From: Bacillota bacterium
GTDB taxonomy: Bacteria > Bacillota > Clostridia > Oscillospirales > Ruminococcaceae
Direction of reading: 5' to 3'
Assembly: GCA_023395435.1 (NCBI GenBank)
Contig: JAEWZG010000146.1
Coordinates: forward strand, 1-17,254
Length of the DNA stretch: 17,254 nucleotides
How positions within the stretch are numbered: position 1 is the stretch's first letter; every line of letters begins with the position of its first letter. The position numbers and the translations under genes are program-made. Shown here piece after piece: positions 1-5,315 of this stretch. The notes beneath the pieces were generated by a model. That model was not told the origin of the DNA. It did no database searches and saw only the letters and a program-made list of their open reading frames with translations.

Positions 1-1
1 T

Positions 2-82
2 TCAAGGGTAGCAAGTAACAAGCTTTTGCAAGTGTCAGACCGTAATGCCATAGCAATGGCTGCCAGTAACGGAGCCTTATAG
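2..82 (+). CDS. possible 3' end of an upstream gene (partial, unidentified)
   Basis: An open frame enters from the left edge and ends at a TAG stop at 80-82 after 26 codons (the visible peptide ends in AMAASNGAL). It is followed 15 bases later by a rho-independent hairpin on the same strand, which is what one expects behind the last gene of a transcript. The peptide is too short to assign to a family and I do not recognise it. It could equally be untranslated 3' sequence, since the stretch also contains two small hairpins (GCCAT/ATGGC at 47-60 and GCCT/AGGC at 74-84). The preceding sequence would settle it. Confidence 0.3.
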   Translation, partial: SRVASNKLLQVSDRNAIAMAASNGAL

Positions 83-97
83 GCGACAAAAGAAATA

Positions 98-126
98 CCA
101 CCGGCTAAGCCGGTGGATTTTTATTT
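98..126. terminator. bidirectional rho-independent terminator
   Basis: A perfect 8-bp GC-rich stem, CCACCGGC (98-105) and GCCGGTGG (109-116) with a TAA loop, is followed on the + strand by ATTTTTATTT. Read on the - strand, the same stem is followed by TATTTCTTTTG. It therefore lies between two convergent transcripts: whatever enters from the left on the + strand and the MerR-family gene whose stop is at 130-132 on the - strand. The + strand T run is the better one. Confidence 0.85.
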
Positions 127-129
127 ATG

Positions 130-861
130 CTATTTCTTGCAATATGCTGCAATAGCCTTTGAGATATATTCAGCAAGTCCTGACTTTGTCTTATCAATGT
201 TTTCTTTGAATCGCTCATCATTAATATACATTTGTCCAAGACCCTGAAGAACCTCATCAGGACAATGATAAAAATTATCTGAAATATAGTCCTGCCATTC
301 CTTCACAAGTGCTTGTGCCTCATCACTTTCAGGTGCTTTATCCATAACATCAGCAAACTTCTTGAAAATCACAAGCATTTTGCTGTTCACTTCATCCCAA
401 TCCTGTTTTGTATATTTATTGGTTTTTTCTAAGAATTGAGAATATTCCTGAGTATTGCCGTACTTCTCTTTAGCTTCTTTAGCATACTTTGCTTTAGCAT
501 TTTCAATTTCAGTATTATTAAATTCATTAAAACTCATATTGAACCCTCCCTCTAACGTTTTATCAACGAGCTTTATAAGCTCGTCAAGTCTGTCACGCTT
601 TTTTATCAGGAGCTCTTTCTGATTTATAAGCGCATTTTGAGTGTCAAAGTCAGGTCGGGACATTATTTTTTTAATTTCCTCAAGAGAAAAATCAAGCTCC
701 TTGAAGAACATAATCTGTGCAAGTCTGAACAAAGCATTTTCGTCATACAGTCTATAGCCTGCGTCTGTGACCTCGGTCGGTGCCAGCAGTCCGATTTCGT
801 CATAGTAATGCAATGTTCGTATAGTTATTCCTGTGAGCTTTGAAACCTCATTGATTTTCAT
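130..861 (-). CDS. MerR-family transcriptional regulator with TipAS ligand-binding domain
   Basis: A 243-residue protein. Residues 1-70 form a MerR winged-helix DNA-binding domain (EVSKLTGITIRTLHYYDEIGLL at the start, then GYRLYD), followed by a dimerisation helix at about 75-105. Residues 115-241 match the TipAS effector domain (KEKYGNTQEYSQF, FYHCPDEVLQGLGQMY, NIDKTKSGLAEYI). Family members such as TipAL and Mta bind drug-like ligands and activate promoters with overlong spacers by twisting the DNA. Thiopeptide binding in TipAL is covalent through a cysteine; here Cys200 and Cys241 are candidates, but I cannot align them with certainty. The ATG at 859-861 has a GGGAGG ribosome site. The gene is single, next to a flippase gene on the same strand, and its promoter (895-925) suggests autoregulation. 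No drug efflux or modification gene is adjacent, so the target regulon is unknown. Confidence 0.93.
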   Translation of the reverse strand: MKINEVSKLTGITIRTLHYYDEIGLLAPTEVTDAGYRLYDENALFRLAQIMFFKELDFSLEEIKKIMSRPDFDTQNALINQKELLIKKRDRLDELIKLVDKTLEGGFNMSFNEFNNTEIENAKAKYAKEAKEKYGNTQEYSQFLEKTNKYTKQDWDEVNSKMLVIFKKFADVMDKAPESDEAQALVKEWQDYISDNFYHCPDEVLQGLGQMYINDERFKENIDKTKSGLAEYISKAIAAYCKK

Positions 862-894
862 TGATTAATCCTCCCTGAATTTTTCACTGTCCTT

Positions 895-925
895 ATTATA
901 AACTATTACGCTACGTCAGAGTCAA
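895..925 (-). promoter_or_regulatory. MerR-type promoter of the TipAS regulator, with operator dyad
   Basis: Read on the - strand there is a -35 TTGACT (925-920) and a perfect -10 TATAAT (900-895) separated by 19 bp, the overlong spacing of promoters activated by MerR-family proteins. Within and just beyond the spacer lies an imperfect dyad: ACTATTACG (902-910), CTA, CGTCAGAGT (914-922) on the + strand, 7 of 9 positions complementary. This is where a MerR dimer would bind. The predicted transcript starts near 888 and has a GGGAGG ribosome site before the ATG at 861. The -35 element and much of the operator lie inside the last codons of the upstream flippase gene. Confidence 0.75.
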
Positions 926-2477
926 TACCTTTTGAAATATTTTTTTTCTTAAATTTATTGGATATTAACTTGATGTCCTGTCTTTTTATACATCCAAATG
1001 CAAATATCAGAATAACATACAGCACAATTGACAAAGTGACATACATTGTAAGTACGTGTACTGTGTATCTGTAGCCGTGGCAAACCATGTTTACTATCAC
1101 CTTTGAAAATACAACAGCTATGAATGAACATATAAAAGGCTTTAGCATCCAGTTAGAATACTTTACCTTGAAATCTGTTATTTTAGCGATTTTGTTTATA
1201 CTTAAGAACGTATTGAGCAGTTTGCTTGCGAACATCAGGAACAGAAGACCGTTGAGTCCGAAGCGTGGTAACAGAAAGTAAACAAGTAATATTGAAAAGC
1301 CTGAATCAAATATATTGAAGAACATTGACGCAACCTGTTGGTCAAGACCTTTGAGCATTGCGTCGGTGATTCCGTCAAGGTACGCTATCAGCACAAGAGG
1401 TGTTAGAATTTCTATATATGTTCCAATGGTAATATTCTTATATACCACCATTCCGAATTCCTGTGAGAATTTAAGAAAAATTGCTATGACACAGATAGTG
1501 AAAATAAGTGTAACTTGAAATGCCCTTGTTACTATATAATTGATTTTTTTGCGGTTGCCGAGCCGATAGCATTCTGTTATTTCAGGAACAATGAGACTTG
1601 AAAAAGTCCCGATAAAAGCAGCAGGAAAAAGTATTATAGGAATAACCATGCCATTTATAACACCAAATTGTGAAAGTGCAACATCACGTGTCATTCCGTA
1701 TTTTACGAGTCCTATAGGTATCATAACGTTTTTTATTGTAATAAGTGCCGAGCACACATATGAGCTGAAGGCCATAGGAAGTGATATTTTAAAAAGCCTT
1801 TTTGGTATGTTGTTTTTAGTGGTATCTTTTCTTTTAAAGCGCCTCTTGTCAATCATAAATACGCCGAACATAAGCCCGAATGCAACAATTTCTGAAAGTG
1901 TTGCCGCCATCATTAAACCATTACAGGTAGCCTCCATACCTTTTTCCAGATTCTTTTCAATGAAGAAAACTGTTAGCCCTATTCTTGCGCCCATTTCAAG
2001 AATTTGTGTTATGGAGCTTAAAAAAACGCGTCGTACTGCTGTGAAATATCCATATAAAGCACATTGAGCTGAATAAAACGGAAGGCTTATTGCAAGGATA
2101 TGGAGCGATTGTATTGTTCTTGTATCTTTTAGAAGATGCGTTCCTATGAAGTTTCCACCTACTAAAAGAATAAGGCTTGCAAAGGAGCCAAAGGTGATTG
2201 CATATGTCAGACAGGTTTTCATAGATTTTCTTATTCCAGAATGACTGTTATATGCAAGTTCTTCAGCAACAAGACGTGTTGACGCAAGACCTATTCCTGA
2301 ACAGGCCACAATGACAGAAAACCCAAACACAGACATTATTATCTGTATAAGTCCCATTCCAGCAAGACCTATTTTATTTGATATGTAAACATTAAAGAAT
2401 ACATCAATGATTCGAAGTATTAGCGAAGTTGTAATCATAGCAACAGAATTTATAAAGAACAGTTTTGCCTTTTTCAT
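906..2477 (-). CDS. SpoVB/MurJ-like polysaccharide flippase (MOP superfamily)
   Basis: About 523 residues, almost wholly hydrophobic with roughly 14 predicted membrane helices, the usual size and shape of MOP-superfamily lipid-linked oligosaccharide flippases. The N-terminus (MKKAKLFFINSVAM, then LRIIDVFFNVYISNKIGLAGMGL) resembles the SpoVB branch, whose members are tied to spore cortex or other envelope polysaccharide export. The segment TCYAITFGS-like helices, the loop GLVKYGMTRDVALSQFG and the late LDGITDAMLKGLDQQ are consistent with that family. The start is inferred: two adjacent ATGs at 2480 and 2477 follow an AAAGGGA ribosome site, and the second has the better spacing. A longer frame to 2522 adds MDIIFVRFSARKGY-type residues without a ribosome site and is unlikely. 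The gene is divergent from the sugar-nucleotide fusion gene at 2637, which suggests a shared glycan role. The exact substrate cannot be read from sequence. Confidence 0.88.
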   Translation of the reverse strand: MKKAKLFFINSVAMITTSLILRIIDVFFNVYISNKIGLAGMGLIQIIMSVFGFSVIVACSGIGLASTRLVAEELAYNSHSGIRKSMKTCLTYAITFGSFASLILLVGGNFIGTHLLKDTRTIQSLHILAISLPFYSAQCALYGYFTAVRRVFLSSITQILEMGARIGLTVFFIEKNLEKGMEATCNGLMMAATLSEIVAFGLMFGVFMIDKRRFKRKDTTKNNIPKRLFKISLPMAFSSYVCSALITIKNVMIPIGLVKYGMTRDVALSQFGVINGMVIPIILFPAAFIGTFSSLIVPEITECYRLGNRKKINYIVTRAFQVTLIFTICVIAIFLKFSQEFGMVVYKNITIGTYIEILTPLVLIAYLDGITDAMLKGLDQQVASMFFNIFDSGFSILLVYFLLPRFGLNGLLFLMFASKLLNTFLSINKIAKITDFKVKYSNWMLKPFICSFIAVVFSKVIVNMVCHGYRYTVHVLTMYVTLSIVLYVILIFAFGCIKRQDIKLISNKFKKKNISKGIDSDVA

Positions 2478-2542
2478 CATATATCCCTTTCTGGCGGAAA
2501 ATCGGACAAATATAATATCCACTATCCATATATATGATTAAA

Positions 2543-2571
2543 TTGCTTTGAGAATACAAGCTATTTATAAA
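2543..2571 (+). promoter_or_regulatory. sigma-A-like promoter of the nucleotidyltransferase fusion gene
   Basis: A -35 TTGCTT (2543-2548) and -10 TATAAA (2566-2571) are separated by exactly 17 bp. The predicted start is near 2578, giving a leader of about 59 nt that contains the inverted repeat at 2586-2630. The divergent flippase gene must be transcribed from the same 160-bp gap, but I see no convincing promoter for it. Confidence 0.6.
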
Positions 2572-2585
2572 AACAGAATAACTTA

Positions 2586-2630
2586 TTTTCTTCACGTCAA
2601 TACTAAGATAAACTAACAACGTGAAGGGAG
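2586..2630 (+). promoter_or_regulatory. inverted repeat that can sequester the ribosome binding site
   Basis: CTTCACGT (2590-2597) and ACGTGAAG (2619-2626) are a perfect 8-bp inverted repeat with a 21-nt spacer. In RNA the helix can be extended outward by four more pairs (2586-2589 with 2627-2630, three of them G-U), so the whole Shine-Dalgarno stretch GAAGGGAG (2623-2630) becomes paired. The ATG at 2637 follows 6 nt later. Either a translational switch in the leader or a DNA operator for a dimeric repressor between the two divergent genes would fit. Confidence 0.6.
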
Positions 2631-2636
2631 AACATT

Positions 2637-4949
2637 ATGCAGGCAATAATTATGGCTGGCGGGGAGGGTACGAGGCTCAGACCTCTGACCTGTAATATGC
2701 CCAAACCCCTTGCTCCACTGTGTGGCAAACCGGTTCTTGAGTATATTCTTGATTTACTAATCAGCAATTCCTTTAATAAAGCAACACTGACATTAATGTA
2801 TCAGGGAGAAAAAATTATATCGCACTTTGATGACAACAAATATAACGGATTAACTCTCAATTATTCCTTTGAGGAAATACCGCTAGGTACAGCGGGTTGT
2901 GTAAAGCTTGCACAGAGCGACGATGAGGTTCTTGTCATTAGTGGTGATGCAATGTGCGACTTTGACTTGACTTCTGCTATAGAATTTCATAGAAGTAGCA
3001 ATGCTGATGTAACTATAATCGTTAAAAAAGTAATTGACCCACGCGAATTCGGGCTTGTACTTTTCAATGAGCAGGGGAGAATAACAGGTTTTATTGAAAA
3101 GCCATCCTTTTCAAGCTGTGTTACAGATATGGCAAATACAGGCGTATATATACTTTCAAAGTCAGCACTTGACCTTATTCCACAGGATAAGAAGTCAGAT
3201 TTTGCAATGGATATCTTCCCACAGATGATGAAAAACAATATGCGCCTTTTTGCTTATGAGGAAAGTGGCTATTGGTGCGATATTGGGGATTTCAAGTCAT
3301 ATTTAAGGTGCCAGGTAGATATACTTGAAGGAAAAGTTGCTTGCCGTCTTAACGGCCATCGTGAGTTATATGGTAGCATAGTGAATGAATCAGCAAATTT
3401 CAGAGGCGTTCGGATTAATTATCCTTGCTATATTGGTAAAAATGTTTCCATAGGAGCAGGAGCTGTTATTGAGGCTGGTTCTGTTATATGCGACAATGTG
3501 ACAATCGGTGTAAATTCAAAAATACATGGTTCAGTTATCCTTGATGGAGCATTTATCGGAGAACATGTTAGTTGCAATCAGTCACTTATATGCAGCAATG
3601 CAAAAATGCTGACGGGTTCATGTGCTTATGAAAATTCGGTTGTAGGTGAAAATGCTGTAGTTGGTGAAAACGCTGTTATTGAATCAGAAATAAGAGTATG
3701 GCCACAAAAACAGATTGAAAAGAATACTACTGTGACTTATGATATAAAATATGGTAATGCTCATGCCCTTATTTTAGATGAAAACGGAATAAGTGGTGAA
3801 ACAAATGCAGTAATAACACCACGATTATGTTCTGATCTTGGCGGAGCGGTTGCCAGTGCTTTTAATGAGAAAGTTGTTATTGTTGGCTATAAAGACGGTA
3901 ACACATCAAGAGCTTTGGCGTTAGCTTTCATATCGGGAGCATTGGCAAGTGGCTGTCATGTATGGAATATGGGTGAATGCATTGAACCTGAGCTTGTATA
4001 TATTATGCAAAGCGGAAACATCAAATCAGGTTGTTATATTGAAGCCGGGAAGATTACAAGCCTTAAGGTTTTTGCTGAAAACGGTCTAATGCCAACAAGA
4101 AAACAGGAGAGAAAAATTGAAGGCGGACTAAACCGGGGTGAGTATTTAAAAGCTGACTTCGGGAACTTTGGGGTTTTAAGAGATACTGAAAGCATGAAAG
4201 AGCTTTATGTACGGTCACTTGAGGGTATCCTTCCGAGCAAGTTTAAAGGGTTATGTCCTGAATTCAAGACAGGCTGTGAGCGAGTATCAGAAATTCTGTC
4301 CGAAGTTATTCTGAAGAGGATTGATACAAATGGACAGAAAATTATATTTCATATATCAGGGGATGGCAAAAAGTCCTCAGCATATACTGATGAAACCGGA
4401 TATGTTTTTTTTGAAAAGCTTATAGTTCTTGCAGCAAAAATAAATTTTGAACAGGGAAAAGATATATCATTGCCATATAACTTTCCTCTTGTTGCAGATG
4501 ATTTAGCACAAAGATATGGGCAAAGGGTTCTACGTTATTATAACTGCAGCTTTGATAACAGCGACAGTGAGGCAAGAAAGCTGGCTGGAGAATGCGATTT
4601 TGTCCGTGACGGAATAAAGCTTTCATTTATTGTTCTAAGATATCTAAATGAAAAGGGAATTACATTAAAACAGGCAACAAGTGACATCCCTGACTTTTAC
4701 TCAACAAGCAGGTATGTGAGCGTTGATAATTCACCGCTGAAGATACTAAAACGCTTTTGCTCTGAGAATGCAGGACTTGGTGAGGGCGTTGCTGTAAGTG
4801 AAAATAATTCACGTGTAATTATCCGACCATCTAAGACGGGAAGAGGCGTTCAGATGTTCGTAGAAAGCTTTAAAAGTGAAACTGCAGTAGAGCTTTGTGA
4901 TAAATTTGAAAGAATGATTAAGAATAATCAGGACGAAAATATACAATAA
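2637..4949 (+). CDS. sugar-phosphate nucleotidyltransferase fused to a degenerate phosphomannomutase-like domain
   Basis: A 770-residue three-part protein. Residues 1-230 are a nucleotidyltransferase of the mannose-1-phosphate guanylyltransferase / glucose-1-phosphate transferase class: MAGGEGTRLRPLT (6-18), then PKPLAP, GDAMCDFD (103-110) and GYWCDIGD (from 211). They should join a sugar 1-phosphate and an NTP into an NDP-sugar and pyrophosphate. Residues about 245-370 are left-handed beta-helix hexapeptide repeats (IGKNVSIGAGAVIEAGSVI and VVGENAVVGENAV). Residues about 385-765 match the phosphoglucomutase/phosphomannomutase fold: GYKDGNTSRA at 417 and RPSKTGRG at 730. The phosphoserine loop TASHNP is replaced by YIEAGK (467-472) and the metal loop DGDGDR by SGDGKK (574-579), so mutase activity is unlikely. 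Such fusions are known in Clostridia and other phyla. Sugar and nucleotide specificity cannot be read. The ATG has a GGGAG site 6 nt upstream that may be hidden by a hairpin. Confidence 0.9.
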   Translation: MQAIIMAGGEGTRLRPLTCNMPKPLAPLCGKPVLEYILDLLISNSFNKATLTLMYQGEKIISHFDDNKYNGLTLNYSFEEIPLGTAGCVKLAQSDDEVLVISGDAMCDFDLTSAIEFHRSSNADVTIIVKKVIDPREFGLVLFNEQGRITGFIEKPSFSSCVTDMANTGVYILSKSALDLIPQDKKSDFAMDIFPQMMKNNMRLFAYEESGYWCDIGDFKSYLRCQVDILEGKVACRLNGHRELYGSIVNESANFRGVRINYPCYIGKNVSIGAGAVIEAGSVICDNVTIGVNSKIHGSVILDGAFIGEHVSCNQSLICSNAKMLTGSCAYENSVVGENAVVGENAVIESEIRVWPQKQIEKNTTVTYDIKYGNAHALILDENGISGETNAVITPRLCSDLGGAVASAFNEKVVIVGYKDGNTSRALALAFISGALASGCHVWNMGECIEPELVYIMQSGNIKSGCYIEAGKITSLKVFAENGLMPTRKQERKIEGGLNRGEYLKADFGNFGVLRDTESMKELYVRSLEGILPSKFKGLCPEFKTGCERVSEILSEVILKRIDTNGQKIIFHISGDGKKSSAYTDETGYVFFEKLIVLAAKINFEQGKDISLPYNFPLVADDLAQRYGQRVLRYYNCSFDNSDSEARKLAGECDFVRDGIKLSFIVLRYLNEKGITLKQATSDIPDFYSTSRYVSVDNSPLKILKRFCSENAGLGEGVAVSENNSRVIIRPSKTGRGVQMFVESFKSETAVELCDKFERMIKNNQDENIQ

Positions 4950-4987
4950 TATTGCAAAACCAATTGTTTCACTGCTAATGCATTGTA
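4950..4987. other. short gap after the fusion gene, no terminator seen
   Basis: Between the stop of the fusion gene and the next promoter the sequence is AT-rich with only trivial palindromes (CAATTG, AATGCATT). No GC-rich stem with a T run is visible, so read-through into the RNase J leader is possible. Confidence 0.4.
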
Positions 4988-5016
4988 TTGACTTTTTCAG
5001 TAATTAGAGGTAAAAT
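4988..5016 (+). promoter_or_regulatory. sigma-A promoter of the RNase J operon
   Basis: A -35 TTGACT (4988-4993) and -10 TAAAAT (5011-5016) with an exact 17-bp spacer form a strong housekeeping promoter. Transcription would start near 5023, leaving a leader of about 290 nt before the RNase J start codon. No other promoter of this quality appears before ftsH ends, so this one probably drives much of the operon. Confidence 0.75.
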
Positions 5017-5022
5017 ATAAAT

Positions 5023-5315
5023 TGAATATGTGTCCGGTTATGAAATTACTGACTGTTATTTATATATGGATTTAATAAGCAAATTTTATTTATATACAGA
5101 GCATCGTTTCAAAGCAGACTGAAAAATTCCTGGATGACCGTTTTATTCAGGAATACATACCGCTTTAATGCTATCAAAACAATCGTTGCTATTTCCCTTG
5201 GTCATAGTAGAATTACTATGCGCCTTTTAAAAGTGTGCATAGAATTTCCTTTATGACCTTTGGTATTGATTTAACATTGAATAGTATGAGCGCAAAAGAT
5301 CTAGAGGAGAATTAA
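5023..5315 (+). promoter_or_regulatory. long structured 5' leader of the RNase J operon
   Basis: About 290 nt with no supportable gene. Perfect complementary segments are: P1 ATTCCTG/CAGGAAT (5126-5132 with 5148-5154, 15-nt loop); A CATAGTA/TACTATG (5203-5209 with 5214-5220, loop GAAT); B CTATGC/GCATAG (5216-5221 with 5237-5242); C GGTCATA/TATGACC (5200-5206 with 5252-5258). The P1 loop contains ATGACC (5134-5139), complementary to GGTCAT (5200-5205). Helix A excludes both B and C, whereas B nests inside C, so the leader can switch between folds. An 11-base direct repeat TTATTTATATA occurs at 5056 and 5086. The ribosome site AGAGGAG (5303-5309) is free of these helices. I do not recognise a known riboswitch; autoregulation by RNase J is one hypothesis. 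Confidence 0.5.

Noticed and set aside
1591..2067. 158-codon open frame on the + strand
   Set aside because: Antisense to the flippase gene, no ribosome site, and its composition mirrors the membrane protein on the other strand.
2527..2558. Possible sigma-E-like promoter for the flippase on the - strand (GTATTCT, 14 bp, CATATATA)
   Set aside because: Only partial agreement with the consensus and built from a simple CATATATATG palindrome in AT-rich DNA. It would be attractive for a sporulation gene but is too weak to claim.
3640..3680. Near-tandem repeat GTTGTAGGTGAAAATGC / GTAGTTGGTGAAAACGC
   Set aside because: It encodes adjacent hexapeptide-fold turns (VVGENA twice) and is a protein repeat, not a DNA element.
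5028..5075. 15-codon possible leader peptide beginning MCPVMKLL
   Set aside because: It starts about 5 nt after the predicted transcript start and has no ribosome site; no run of a single amino acid codon suggests attenuation.
5168..5230. 20-codon frame in the RNase J leader
   Set aside because: No ribosome site; its bases are better explained by the paired RNA segments.
5260..5287. Second promoter close to RNase J (TTGGTA, 16 bp, TAGTAT)
   Set aside because: Both boxes depart from consensus; the promoter at 4988-5016 is much better.
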